Assembly (NCBI GenBank): GCA_009801015.1
Contig: VHZZ01000437.1
Coordinates: 182,117 to 228,490, forward strand
Reading direction: 5' to 3'
From: Silene noctiflora
Lineage: Eukaryota; Streptophyta; Magnoliopsida; Caryophyllales; Caryophyllaceae
DNA length: 46,374 nucleotides
Shown: piece by piece, positions 32,060 through 45,556 of the stretch
Layout: each line of letters starts with the position of its first letter
Position numbering within the stretch: the stretch's first letter is position 1
Made by a program: the position numbers and the translations under genes
The notes under the pieces: model-generated
Told to the model about the DNA's origin: nothing
What the model saw: only the letters and a program-made list of their open reading frames with translations
Databases searched by the model: none

Positions 32060-35000
32060 TCAGCATCCTGCGGCCTTCAAAAATTTGTCATAGGGGCTTG
32101 CAGGAGGTAGGCGGAAAGATTGATGCCCATACTCGAGTGAGCAAGGGTACAGAGGATCATGGTCTCGGATAAGTTCTTTGCCTTTCGAGTTTGGACTGTC
32201 TTCTGAATCCTCCAAGATCTGGTTAAGAAAGCGACTTGTTAGAAGGCCACAATAACATTCAAAATTCAAGGACATGCATATGGAATATGTTCCCGACCCT
32301 TCCCACCCTGACACTTCTCCTAATAGAGACGGAGGAGTCTTGTGTGAACCATTTAGTATGACTCGAGTGCTCTAGGTCTTATGTCTCAACTCTCAAACAA
32401 TCTCAATTTCTTAATCAACTCGAAATTTTTAACTTCCAATTGAATGTCTGACTTGAAGACGTGTAGTGATATTGTTTCTATCCTAGCTCACAAGAGGGTC
32501 CCACACGTATAAAATCAAGTCACAAATCTCACAACAAATCTGATACTGATGTGTTTATGTATGACACCTGTACTCGCCGGTGGAGCGAGGGAAACTACAG
32601 GAGAAGATGACACAATCTTACCATGGATGTGACTGCAGAGTTCTCGATCTCAAAGTCATTTGAAACAACAATAGCTTTGGAGTTATCCGGGCGTTTGATG
32701 CTGTGGAGTACCAACATCTTTTGCTGCTTGCCCAACAGAAGGGCCTCACATTGATCTTTCACTTGGTCGTAAGATACAGGGGTAGTGTACATGGGTAAGT
32801 TTGCTACTTGTTGAGCCGTTTCAAGCACCTATTAGTATCATAAGTGATAAGATCAGATATCAGCGCCAACTGATCTGAAAATCATTTTGCAGCTGTATTT
32901 CCGGTGGGTTTTGGAGTTGACTTGTGATGAAGTATTCTATTTAATATACATGCAGGTTATATTTCGTTAGACTCAGTTACACGTATCCAACATGGAAGCG
33001 TGTCTGCATGTCAGAATTGGCTAGTTGCCTATTTTACGAGAAATCATCATTTTCCTCCTTAAAAATGAAGTGTCCAGCCGCCGTCCAGGTACTAGACCTA
33101 TGTCTGCGTGGAAACTTGGACATGGGCAAAATGAGAGTAACATAGTTTGTAGGTTTTACAACAGAAGCTATAAGAGGCATATCCTTCCACCCAGACACTC
33201 CAACTAACATGAACAGATTACAATACAGACTTCTATCTGAAAAGTGGATATTTTTTAAATGACGCAGTAGGCAGTCTAGGCAGACAATTGTTGAAATCGT
33301 ATCAAGACAAGCTGAACTTACCGACTCAAGGAGCTGATTAACACTAAGAATGTCCAGTGAATTGGACGACATAGATGTTTTACGACCAGACTGACTTCCA
33401 CTAGCATCTAGAAACGATTCATCCAGCAGTGGCTCCACAACCTGAAAATTTTTGACATTCAGACCCAGTCATGAGTTGAGGCCAATCAAAGCAAGAATAA
33501 AATAACATAGAATAAAATAGTAACCTCATCAAAAGGTTCGAAATCCACCCCTCCAAGTGGCGAGCATGATTGTGGCGTCTCCATGAATAGAGGTACCCCC
33601 AGAGGGTATGACTCGTCAGGTGAAAATCCCTGTAATAATTGCTTCTTGATGCCAGATAATTCATCCTGTACAAAAAAAAAAAAAAAAAAAATAACAAATG
33701 TATAAGAGACTTTCCTTTCAATTTTGCAATCTAAAATCATAAAAAATTGCAATAAGAATGGATACCAGAAGTCAGCTAGATCTGTCAATGTTGATTTACA
33801 GGAAAATATATTGAGTGGTACCTCTTGTGTTATTGACTCAGTTTAAAGGATCTATCAGAAATTAATGCATGGCACATCGGTCATTAGAGTTGGAAACGGA
33901 CTGGCTCAGTTCAAACCAAGTCATTTCAGGAATTTTAAACTTCAAGTCGGGTTGGGTTGTATTAAGTCAAACAGAATGTCATTCCACCATTTAAAACGAC
34001 TTGCAGTAAAAATACAAGAGCTAGTTGCAGCCTGGTACCTCTGACAATTTCTCAAATTTAGACGTCAAATTAAGTATCACTGTGTCTTTTAACTGCTGGT
34101 CATCTGATGCTATCACTGAAATTGTCTTTAATGCAGCAACATCATCGTCTTCTGATCCATAGATCCTTCCTTTATCAACAGAATCCCTGATGACTGCTTT
34201 CAGTCTGATATCGTCAACCAGATCAAGATAAGGATCAACCTGCCAACATAATCATTTAATACCAAAGCAACGGTGTACAAACCTATAATGTTAACTTAAA
34301 TTCCATTGGAGAAATTCAAAAACATATATTGGAGATCCTGAAAGTCTAAATAAAAGGGATCTGTACGGAGTGGGCACTCCCACAATGAGATGAAAGAGTC
34401 CAGTTCAGAAGCTGAAAGGAGGTTCCATCCCAAAACAATTTGGTCACTGCAGGAGAAACTCCATGGTTTATATAGTGATCACCTCTCTCCTATCTTATAT
34501 GCGGATTCATCATACCCTGGTCAAACTCATGGGCCTGACGAGTGAAATTCTACATAAAAAGGGATTTTGGCCGGAGGAGTAGGACTCCACTTCATAAGAC
34601 TGAGGGTTCTACCCCAAAACCAAATGGCTATGGACGGAGAAATTACTTGGTTTGTAATGTTATCAACTCGCCTCAGCTTTCGTTACTTTTCGTTATGGGA
34701 CAAATCACATAGGGAGACACTAAATGCTAGAAGCTATTTTCATAGGGGAAAACAGTTTGTACAATATAATTTGAGAAAGGCATATTACAATTACATCTGT
34801 CAAAGATGATTTAACAATAGGGATCAGCTCTGGAACATTGCCTGCTCTCGCGGAAAATATAAGCATGCAAGATGCCATGACGAAGAGAGATCTTCTACTT
34901 GATGGTCGTAGACCTCCTACAAAAATAAAATTAAGCACATGTAGAAAAATGTTGAGAAATTAAAAGGAAAATAAAATAATCAATTGTTCTGCATGACCCA

Positions 35001-38000
35001 TGATGAAATTGTATCATACATCAACACTCAGCAACTTGAAAATACAAGAAGCATGGATTGTTTCGTGAACCATTTTGCTACTTTTCCCCATCATATTTCA
35101 AAGTCGAAGAAATTTAACTGATGCAACAAAATACAACCGAGAAGAATATGTGGAATTTATGCTATAATAATACAGTTCCCCTTTCCAAGTAGTGCGTAAA
35201 TAATTATACACAACGCTTAAGATTTTAAAAACATTGGTGTCAGGAAAAAAGAAAACCCGAGAGTAATAGTTAACATTCATATCATCACATCATTCACATG
35301 TTATCGCTAAACTCTCCATCTTCTATTCACAACATGAGTAGACAAAATGATTCAAGAACAACATTGTTGCAAGTGGCATTACAGAGCCAAAAGTCTTACA
35401 AGCCTTCTTATTTAAAGATTGAGAGATGACAGAATGGGCAAAGAGCCGAAGATAGATGTAGGACATACCTTCTTTATCAAGAGAGATGTTCCTCAGTGAA
35501 AAAGCTAGCTGGAAGCACCTAACGAGAGCCACATGGCTGGAGCTCTGTCATTTAAGTAGAGTATATATGATGTTATTCAGGTGAAGCAGACAAACGAGTA
35601 TGGGATAAACTATCTATGTTTAAAAAAACTCAGTGAACTAAGAATACAAAGTAAAATACACAGTACCCTTGCAGGCGGCAACATGTGTACACACAGTTAC
35701 AGCTTGAGAGACCGTCTCACGCATTGTCAGTGTGAGATAGACCTATTTACCCATAAGGCAAACCCATTTAGTTTGTAGCTAGCGAAGAAAGGGAGTAGTC
35801 TCACCAAAATAATTGGATGAGACCATCTCTTTTGATAACATGGTGCCATGAAAAGTCACAACACCCCCACCCAGTTGTAATCCATCCGCCACACTAAAAA
35901 CTGTAAGACGGATACTAAACATCTGATGACGCTCTTGGGGAGTTCCTTTTTTTTCATTTGAAAAGTGACATTTTTTAAAGACGGCAGATTCAAAGCTTGC
36001 CAAAAGAAACAATGAACAAGTGGTAGAATTTTCAGAACGTGTGATGAATTCTCCAACGCTAAAACGGAATCCCTCGTAATGAGCTAATCCATTGCTGTGT
36101 GTCAGATTTGTTACTATGATACTTCATATTACCTTGGGTACCCGTTTTCGGCACTCAGACACTCGAAGACGGGTAAGATACATGGACACTTCATTTTAAT
36201 CCCAAACATGTCGAAATTTCAGAAAAATAGCAGACTCTGAAACTCTGATGCACATACTTCTAAATGAGTGAGTATTATAGATGCCTATTACCAACAACTT
36301 AAATAGGGAAACACTTGCAACTGCAGGACTGTGAAGTAGCACGATTGTTGCACATGGTACAGACCAATCAGACTTAAGACTTATTAGTTTGCATCCACAA
36401 CTAACTCACCATCAAGATCACCAGAAGACAACTTCGGCATACAAATCTGAGAGAATGGATATATGGGAGTCTCATACATGTTTAAATGCAAAATATTGGC
36501 GATATTGCAGAATAGAATCCCACCTTAGACCGTGTAAACAGCAAAGCGGTATTGAAAGTATGCGTCATGGCCTCGAAATTGGCTGGTGTGTTTTCTGGAC
36601 ATGTGGCCTGAACCCAGATAGATGAGAGCAAGAGGCTGACTTGATGACTACTTAGTCTGAGCGAAGCAAGCTCCTGTAAACAAAAAAAAGTAAAACAGAA
36701 ATTGTGTAAGTAATTGTTTACTATGCTACTCCAACTTGGTCGCAAGTTTCAGATCCAACATGGTTGTGGAAGGCCGGACTCGGATCTTCAATGAAAAAGT
36801 TTCATGTTTTGGCAATTTGGCCTAAAATAAAGGTTCAAAATGTCATGGTGTAATGTCAAAGTATCAGACACTCAACATGCAGCCAGAGTGAAATACCCAA
36901 GTAACATAGAATGTGCATTCTCACCATCTTCCCATTGGTCATGGTACTCTTGAAGCTATGTGATCTGCTATGTGATTGTTTCACATCGTTTCCTACTATT
37001 GGAATGTCTTGCATTTTGCTAATGGCTTCCACTTTTGCTTCACCTTCCTCTGGAATGGAGAAGCTTTCACCATTTACTTTCGAAGTGGCCTTACCCCAAT
37101 ACTTCTGCAAAGGCAAATCTTTTTGGTCTGACCAAGGGCAAATCAAAGAGGGCATAAGTACAGTTGAAAATGTACGGTGAGCCATGATACGAGTTTCATG
37201 ATCAGGATGACCCATTGCCAGAAGTAGTTGATGAAATAATGCATCAGGAAACGTCTGAGATTAAGCACAATCATCATGTTAGATAACTTTTAGATTCAAG
37301 CACGAAATAAGCTTTCAATTAATCAACACGTTTTGAAAGAGATGGTCTAACAGTAAGACAGAATGAGCTTATAAGGTTTCAAGGTGAGTTTAAAATGCAG
37401 AATCTTAAAGCTCGCCCTAGAATCTCAACCCGTCGTAACGCAGGACCATCTTACCCAACTTATGACTCAGTTCCAACAAGAATGTTCACCTTTTTGTGGT
37501 ATGCAATGTTGGGCAAGGACGATACTATATGAGCGGTTCGATAAACAGAAGAAATAGTTGATCTTGTTCTTGCAACAGAATTGTTATTCTGAACATTTTC
37601 GAGCACCACAGCCATCATATCAAGCACAGGGCCTATATCTCCGATCTGTCAAAACCATCTCATGTTATACAACTCTTTGCGAATGGCATATCAAAAACTC
37701 TATACCAATAACAACGCACTCTCTCAGTTCACTTTATTTCGTTACATTTACTTTTTTTTTGACAAAAGTGTTGAAAAATATGTGAGAGAAGAATAAGGCC
37801 CACACTCACATGGGAGTGTTTTGTGCGGTGTGTGAGATATCTCTCACCCAAAGTGGAAATGTACAGAATTGATTCAAGTGTCACAAAAAAGGAAAATGTA
37901 TGAAATTCAAATGATAAAGGAAGTATTACTGTATTACATCTTTGCATGTTCAAGTTCCTAAACATCTACCGTGATTATAAACTCCACAATGTAGGAAATT

Positions 38001-41000
38001 AAAATGTAGAGAATTGATTCGAGTGTCACAAACCTTGCTTGACAGGTGCCATATACAATTTTCTAACGCTGACTGAAGATCTCCATTTAATTTGTCTGCC
38101 CCGCTCCCAGAGGTAGATGCTTCTGCTGAAAATTGCATGCACTTGCGTAAATGTCGAAGAAGCTCAGTTAATGCACCAGTTAGTGCAACTGAAGCATGCT
38201 GTTTTGCAAACTGAGTAAGTCGTGTGATGACATGAATAATATTAATCTGTTTAAGAGGCTGCTTGACAACATTTCTGTGATCCAAGTGCTTCACCAAGAT
38301 AGAGATCAACAAATGTGAGTTCTTTTCTGCTACAAAAGAAAAAAAAAAACACATTAAAAACAAGAGATATCAGTGAGACCCTAATGAAGATATGTCCAAG
38401 TCATTAAATCAAGGTTTAAGACCTAGATAGGCAGTCATGGTAACCTCCAGAACCTGGAAACAAATCGTGATACGGTGTCGGAGCCAATATTAATACATGG
38501 GTAGGGCAATAAACTAAGCTTATGCATAGTCGAAACTAAATGTTAAAATGAGTAAAACTTAAACCTGATTCTTCTAACAGCAACTGCATGTACATCAAAA
38601 CTGAGCAGGCAAGCCCCCTATCTGGAGACCAATAATCTTCAGAATCAAAGGTATGAAAAAAGGGTTCGAGCACACGCCGAATGGTAGTAGCTTCCTTGGC
38701 TAAGCCAGCCATGTTATGCAAGCAGACTTTAGACCAATAAGATGGACTTTTTGAAGCAATTCTGCAAAGGGCACAAGATCAAAGAAGACTTACATAAAAC
38801 TAATGTATTATCAACTAGTGAAGTTGAGATAGCATTTACTTACAATGGGGGTTCTAATTGCTGTTTCATAATGCTGAGATCCATTGAACCAGCATCTTCA
38901 TTTAAAGGTCCCATTGATGAACCATTAATATCGGTGTTCATTCCTCCTTGACCACGTGTATCATGCGAAGTTTGTCTTTCCATCTTGCCATTATCATGTT
39001 TAACTTGGGAATCCACAAAATTTTCCAAGGTTGCTGCTATGATCTATTTAAACAATGAAAATTAAAAGAAATAAAAAGTAATTATAAGCAAAAAAAACTT
39101 TTTAACGATCAGACTCCTTTAATTTCCATAAACATTAGCTTAATCCTTACTTTGTCAAATTCCATCGGGATATGAGACTGCTCGCCCATAAATCGTACCT
39201 AAATAGATAATAGTATAATAAGTTACTTATCAGAAGTAGAAAGCTTAACATTGACTGACCATAACAAACGGATTGACAGGGATGAGCAAGAAAATAAGAC
39301 AGCATACTCAAGCATTACTTGTACATTCTACGCAAATTTTTAATTGGCAAATGAGGTGAGGGAAATAAGGAGGACACGAGACTAGCCCACATTTGCATAT
39401 GGCAAAAAGGCAAGTTGCCTAATATAAGGACAAGTGGGTGTGCGAATATAGTGGAACCCACTTGCTTCTGTAAGGGTGTTTTTGTCTATTCAAAGTGAAT
39501 TTATATCCATGAAATGTAATATAGTGAATTGGTTTGAATGGACCATAATGGAAAATGCAGAGAATCCAGCCAAATGGAAGGAGTATCAGTCTTGGTGAGC
39601 AATCCCACCAAAGCTGAATTGCAGTCTCTGTGAATATCAACTGGTTTGGGATGAATCATAAGGATAATTATCAAAATCACACATGAATCCTCGTCCCACT
39701 TTGTATTGGTAGATGTTGATTCAGTACCATGAAGTAACTACCAATCTACCAACTGGTACTTTTGGCCCCAATTTTGGAGAAGGAAGCTAATGAACATCAA
39801 GATAGTTGCATGGTTCCACAATTTGTGTCAAAAATAAGTATTGATCCTACAAGTTCAGGAGAGAAAGTACCATTGCAGAAAGTGCTTGTAATCCGGCAGC
39901 CCGGAGTCGTAAAGCTCTGTCATTGTCCCCAACTTCTTGAGCTAGTTGACAAAGTTTTGGAACAAGACCTTCTAGATTGAAGATATATGTGCTCTCCACC
40001 TATGATGACAGATCCAGATTGTTAAAATCACGTGCAGCTTGGGGTTATCCCATCAAGACTAAGAGTTTGTTCAACCATATACGATATACGCCCTCCATCT
40101 CATACTATTGTCCTCATTAAAATGATGTTGACTTTGACCGATATTTTCTCATAATATACAATAGTTAAATAATTTTTTTTTTAAAAATGACAATGAAAAT
40201 TGTTGTGTTGATAAACTTGACAAATTTACATTGTATCTCTATATATATTTATATAAATTAATGGTCGAAATGGACCTAAGTTAACTACCAGAGTCAAACG
40301 GGTCAGATTCCCCATAATTACCTCCCACAAGTTATGAGGACTCGGATTGTAAAAAAGTCAGATCAGAGCACATGATGAGCTTTAAAGCAGTGAGTAGAGT
40401 GAAACTTGAAAACAGTTAAACAGCAGTTACAACAACCTTTACAAAGCCTTTTGTGCAAAGTAAATTGCTACATCAAACGCTTCACTTAAATTTTCGACAA
40501 CTTTTTCTTAGGGTTTTTCCTTTTTATTCCGGGAAGGGAGGAGATGTACATGTCTAGACTCTAGACCGGTACTAGCTGGGATAGCTGCCGCAACCAAGGT
40601 TTAAGGGAAAACAATAATGAAGATTATTCAAGTAAAAAAAAAATAGCCAGACGTACAACGCAAGGCCAAGAAACTCATTAAAATGCATTGAAGCTTTTGA
40701 ACAATATATGATACTGCCAGCACACAAAAGTCCTCACCTGGATGTTTACAAAGTCGACAAGAGCATTGCACCCTATAATTTGCATTTCCTCTTGATGAGT
40801 TTGTTCCAAAAGCGTTCTAATAATTCCTAATAAGCTGGAAGCAAATAGTGGCCTGGAAATTGAGGAGCCAATATAAGTAACAGTTCTTCACTAAATGATC
40901 ACAAAGAAGACGTATAATAATGCTCCGAGCTTGCATTAACACTAGACCTGGCAAAACTGACCCGACCCGTATCCGTCCAGAATAACCTGACTTGTACCCC

Positions 41001-43780
41001 ATCCGCATACTGAACATTTATCCCTAAATAACTAGATAACAATGCACCCGAAAATTACTTGAACCTGAAATGACCTCACCTGGCCCAATCTGACCTGAAT
41101 TATTGCAAACCCGAAATGACTCAACCCGAAGTGACCTGACCCCCACTACCCGTTTTCCAGGTATAATTAACACCATGTTCATATATCATAGTAATTGATC
41201 ATAGAGAACAATAGCGGTCTACCACTTCATATGTAGAATTCCTAACAACTAAACAAATAATTTTTTCATCCTCGAAGATCCTAAGGTTTTAACGGGAATA
41301 TAGCTACTTAGCATCTCAAGGAAACAGCAAGAGGGTGGACATTAGGATCCAAAGAAGATTTATCCTTAAGAATATTTGCTGTCTCGGCATCAGTTATCAT
41401 TCTATACAAATTTGCATCTAAGCTTATACAAGTGTTTATTCAAGTGCTAAAATCGACTGGCTTTAAACAACTTGTGTTTCGCTTTAAAGTGAAGTGTCCA
41501 AGTGTCTCATTCATGTCGTACTCTCAAGAAGCAGAGATGGGAACATGAACTACAAAAAAAGATGCGATAAAAAAATTTATTCTCATGTTATCATGACTTG
41601 GTGGCAGGCATCCGTAAGCATCTGATCTACCAATTCAGATAAACAAAGATGTGTTAAACTTACATCTGCTCCTTACATGATGCGAGCAATTTTCTGTATA
41701 TGCAGACCACAACTTTTGCTGATCCAACGTGCTCATTCCGCAAATCCTTATAAAATCGCTGTTCTAGGTACTCAGTTATCTGAAAAGTATGAAAAGAATG
41801 ATGAATATTCCACTGTAATTCTTTAGCTCCACTTGTATAATGGTTTATCATATATGAAGGCCAAAGAGAATGAAGGCCAAAGAGAAGGAAAACAAGAAGA
41901 AAACATTCAACAATTATGATACATAATAGAGAGGCTTCAGCATATGCAATGCAAGTAGTAACATTTCCAAACACCAGATAAGCCACATAAATAATAGAAA
42001 CAAATACAGCATCAGTTTACTCAATGACGACCATAAGCTCCCTAAAAGCTCATCTGACCCCAAGGTAGTGCGTATCCTATAAAAGCTGTCACAATTATTA
42101 ATTAACAAGAAGGTGAAGGACTTTCCCTAGCATACAGAAAAAATACAAGATAACGGCTAACTATTATACCACTGTCTCAAGGGCTCCTACAATTGGCGCC
42201 TCGGCGAAGTAAGGGCGGACGCCGGTCATGTAAGATTCCATGTCCAAGTTAACAAAACAAAGGCATTGGTATTTTCCCTCTAAATCTTTCCTAAATTAAA
42301 GGGATTTTAATTTGACTTGCCAGTGGGAAGATGAATCCCTCCATTCCCCTTCAACCCAATTCTCTATTCAAACAAGGGAAATTGTTCCCCTCCCTTCCCT
42401 TTACCGCCCAATCCCTCCATTCAAATAATGACTAAGGGTATAAGCATCACTCAAAATTAAGACCTGCGTTCACAACATGACCGTGGGGAGGGGCTCTTTT
42501 AGTTATTCTTTATACTCATAAACTATGTTACTCACACCTATCATGTCTGACATGATACCAACACTTCGACACTTCATTTTAGACCAAAAAATTGAAAAAT
42601 TCACAACAAAATAGCAGTATCCAACACTCGACACGTGTCAGACACGAAATCCGTGTCGAGAGTCGGGGTAACACAGCTCAAAAATAAATCATCCGTCTCT
42701 ACAACATACTATTAGTTAAGCAACAATGTTAACCTAAGACAGCCCATAGTCACTAGGTCTGCTTCTATAATTGAACCTCATACGAGGAGTTGTTCAACCC
42801 CCTCTAGATTTCTCATTTAAAGGGCATTGTCGTCGCAAAAGACAAGAAAATGAAGGATTGTTGGATTTCACTCGGCCATGCATTTATCTTATATATGGTC
42901 CATTTCAAGGAAGGTAACTTCCGCAACCCAAACGGCAAGTAGTAAGCAGTCAAAAAGAGGAAAGAGGCAGAAAAGTTCCCTAGGGAACCACCTAGGAACC
43001 AACTAACACATCAGAATATGAATGCATTAAGAGAACATATGAAAGAAAACTGATTCACCTTTGGAACTCGTAATGGGTTCTTTGATGCATATTCACACAA
43101 CTTTCCAATCTTTCGGTCATTTGCCACAATTTCCTGTAATAAGAAATATACGGCAATTCATGAAAATGTCAAAGAAATTCAATTACTAATAGAAAGGGGA
43201 AGGGGCCAATCATATCAGCACAAACACAAGCAAGCTAGACTTTCCTTATTTGCCTGAGTACCTGTGTCAGAATACCAGTTAATTGCGACCCAGCTTTCGC
43301 ACATGAAACACAACCTCAACCACAACAAAACCTAGCCTAACAATTATTCGTCCTAAATTTCATTTAAAAGTGGCAAGTCTTATGTGATCAATCACATCAG
43401 AGGGTTCAAACCTTATGTGGACTAAATAAAATTCACTCAATATTCATTTGCAACAAATAACAGCAAATGTCACTCATAAACCACAAAACCACCATCACTG
43501 CAAAACACAGACACAAATTCTCAACAGAGACGGTCTACCTCATTATTATACATGAGACCACTCCATTTACTCACTACCATTAATACATCTCATCAATTCT
43601 ATGTGAGACGGTCTCTGGGGAACTAAAAAGGGCACAAACAACTACCTGATTACGTGGAAATATCTCTGCAAGAAGCTTCTTATATCTTTTAACTGGCTGT
43701 CTAGACCTAGCTCGCAACGAGGGGCAGAAGAAACAGATGCTACCACAGGCGGGTAAAACCCGTCTGGACATAACACCCAT
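32060..43780 (-). CDS. SRL2: SEMI-ROLLED LEAF 2 / EFR3-of-plants protein, 19 exons, 990 aa
   Basis: Coding exons from the start: 43646-43780, 43059-43133, 41664-41779, 40738-40852, 39871-39999, 39151-39198, 38844-39043, 38565-38761, 38034-38329, 37490-37645, 36925-37254, 36524-36673, 35469-35544, 34795-34916, 34039-34239, 33525-33665, 33322-33441, 32622-32828, 32060-32218 (2973 nt, GT-AG, frame closes). The start MGVMSRRVLPACGSICFFC and end SPYDKFLKAAGC match plant SRL2/EFOP proteins of about 1000 aa. Cysteines 12, 16 and 19 near basic residues are likely acylation sites. The body is helical and ARM/HEAT-like, with a serine-rich region (SGSQSGRKTSMSSN) before the C-terminal part. By family, EFR3-type proteins anchor the phosphatidylinositol 4-kinase alpha complex at the plasma membrane; rice SRL2 affects leaf rolling. 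Membrane location is inferred. Confidence 0.95.
34371..34760. repeat. Two diverged repeat copies in SRL2 intron 14
   Basis: Two units about 180 bases apart share TCCATCCCAAAAC / TCTACCCCAAAAC, then GGAGAAA and TGGTTT, in the same order. They look like diverged copies of one dispersed repeat. The family was not identified. Confidence 0.4.
36140..36260. repeat. Dispersed repeat piece in SRL2 intron 12
   Basis: The segment shares GGACACTTCATTTTA-like and CGACACTCG-like words with 42535-42690 in SRL2 intron 2, and more weakly with about 9640-9740 in INT1 intron 3. This indicates one dispersed non-coding family inserted in several introns. Confidence 0.35.
40943..41165. mobile_element. hAT-like MITE in SRL2 intron 3 (223 bp)
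   Basis: It starts TAGACCTGGCAAAAC and ends CGTTTTCCAGGTATA, an inverted pair. It is flanked by a perfect 8-bp duplication ATTAACAC (40935-40942 and 41166-41173). The interior has many GACCC, ACCCGA and TGACCTGA words. It is related to the element at 44642-44890. Confidence 0.85.
42285..42425. mobile_element. Tourist-like remnant in SRL2 intron 2
   Basis: The words AATCCCTCCATTC (twice), CCCCTCCCTTCCCTTTAC and TTCAAACAAGGGA resemble the INT1 intron 2 element in reverse orientation. The boundaries are eroded. Confidence 0.35.
43525..43615. mobile_element. Short MITE in SRL2 intron 1
   Basis: AGAGACGGTCTAC at the left and GTGAGACGGTCTC at the right mark the ends of a small element. The same GAGACCGTCTC word appears near 35710 in SRL2 intron 12. 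Confidence 0.4.
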
Positions 43781-44100
43781 CTTCTTCTACTCACCAATTC
43801 CCAACCCTACAATTCTTCAAACCCCTACAAAATCCAACCTGCAATCAACACAAATTCACACACAAAAATTCAACTATGATCAAAGACCAACATCATCAAA
43901 TTCCAAAAAGACCAAACTTTCATCAAATTACAACAATTAAACAGCAAAATTCATCAAATTAACCAACTGGGTACTTAAAAATTATGATGCAAACATCAAA
44001 AAATGCAGAAAAATTGATACCCACCTTACAGTTTTGACGAATTTCAGCTTTTTTTTATGCAATATAGTTCTTGAGATCACAATATAATTCCACAAAGAAT
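43781..44100 (-). promoter_or_regulatory. SRL2 leader with an inferred 5' intron
   Basis: On the minus strand a donor CTGTAAG/GTGGGT lies at 44024 and an acceptor AATTGTAG ends at 43807. This predicts a 218-bp intron in the leader and a 26-base leader exon (43781-43806) directly before the ATG. The transcription start was not located. Confidence 0.5.
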
Positions 44101-44641
44101 TGTAATAATTGAGCTCCAAATCCAATACCAGATCAAACCCAGCAAATAATAACGTTGATTATTTCTATTTAAATTAATAATTATGATAAATAAATATAAT
44201 AAAAAACGTTACTTAAAAAATAGTTAGAACATTAAATGTGTATACCTAAATGATGTAAACCACTAAACCAGTGTGGGGGGTGGAGGCTTAAAATCCCCTG
44301 GCTGGCATTTACATCACTTTCTTTTACTTTTTACTTGTGATTTACTAATTGTAAAAAACGGTTAAAAATTATTAAAAGCAATCAAATCAAAGTGGGGGTA
44401 TGGTTCTTTTTCCCTTTTTATCTTCCTGAAATTGAGAATGTGTTTTTTTTGGGTCCAAAAATGACCGAGAATCATGCAACAAATCACAGTGGATTTTCAC
44501 TTTTTGTTTGGTGAAATGATTTTTCTCTTTTGAGTAATTGCATTAAGCATAGTTATTCGTCTTAAATTTATGACTAAGAAGTCTCGTAAATTTAAACCTG
44601 TTTTTGTAATTTTATACGAAACATGCTTTATTAGTCTTAAA
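44101..44641. other. Upstream spacer of SRL2
   Basis: AT-rich spacer. A small fold-back piece near 44250-44320 has GATGTAAA at the left and TTTACATC at the right. No gene is supported. Confidence 0.4.
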
Positions 44642-44890
44642 TAGACTGGGTAAAACTGACCTGACCCGAATAACTCGACATGAACCCGAATTGTGAACCC
44701 GAATCTGACCAGAAATCTAAATTGACTTGATCATATTGAAGCCGACCGGAATGTTTATTATTGCAAACTAGTGTTATTTTCAAATAATTTGAAAATGACT
44801 CGATCCCGAAATAACTCAACTCGACCCGCCCCGAGTTCTTGCAAATCGGACTCGAATTGACCCGACCTGATTGAGCCGTTTGCCATGTCT
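44642..44890. mobile_element. hAT-like MITE, relative of the SRL2 intron 3 element
   Basis: It begins TAGACTGGGTAAAACTG and ends GTTTGCCATGTCTTA, with an interior full of GACCCG, ACCCGAA and CTCGA words as in the 40943-41165 element. The flanking duplication is not clear (GTCTTAAA against GTCTTAGA is a possible eroded pair). Confidence 0.6.
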
Positions 44891-45265
44891 TAGATGGTGA
44901 AACTTATATTAAAATCTATTAACAACAAATTTGTTAATGTTATTTGGTAATTAAAATTTGTTTCTACCAATTGTCAAACATGATAATAAGAAACCACAAG
45001 TTTTCATAAACACCCCTAAATGTTTACCTATTGTTAACTCAATTTTATTTAAAAACAGAATGAGTTAAAATTGTTGGATTGAGTTTGAAGAAAATTGTTA
45101 ACTGTAATTGTAAATGCTACTACAATTCTTAGTTTAACTCGAAAAGTTTTGAGTGTTAAAGCTCTCACAAGTCAGGTTTAAATTTTGTGAGGTCAAACAA
45201 ACATGGTTAATTTGAGTTGGTTGTAACTTGTAACTTGTAAAAACCCAAGTTTATGTAATGAACTA

Positions 45266-45556
45266 ACTAATACAGATCCCGCATAATGTGCGGTATATAT
45301 AAAGTATTTATTTTTTAGGATGTTAAATAATGGAAAACTAAAGTTATGAAAGGTGTATTTTTATGAAATCTATATATTTTTTTTAACCATAAAATTAAAG
45401 ATTTTATTTTATAAATTTTCTCCAATTATTTTAATAAATTATTTTTTTTTGTGACAAAATTTTGGTAAGTATTTAATGAAAAATTGACCAACTTATAGTC
45501 ATCCATTTTATTTTATTGTTATGAAAACTATGAGAATTTTTATTCTCTTAGTAGTA
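45266..45556 (-). mobile_element. Short Helitron-like element (~290 bp)
   Basis: On the minus strand it starts TACTACTAAGAG and ends with a CCGC/GCGG hairpin (CCGCACATTATGCGG), then ATCTGTATTAGT. This parallels the 4641-5309 element, including an ATCCCC flank before the 5' end. The terminal CTAGT appears as TTAGT. Confidence 0.4.
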
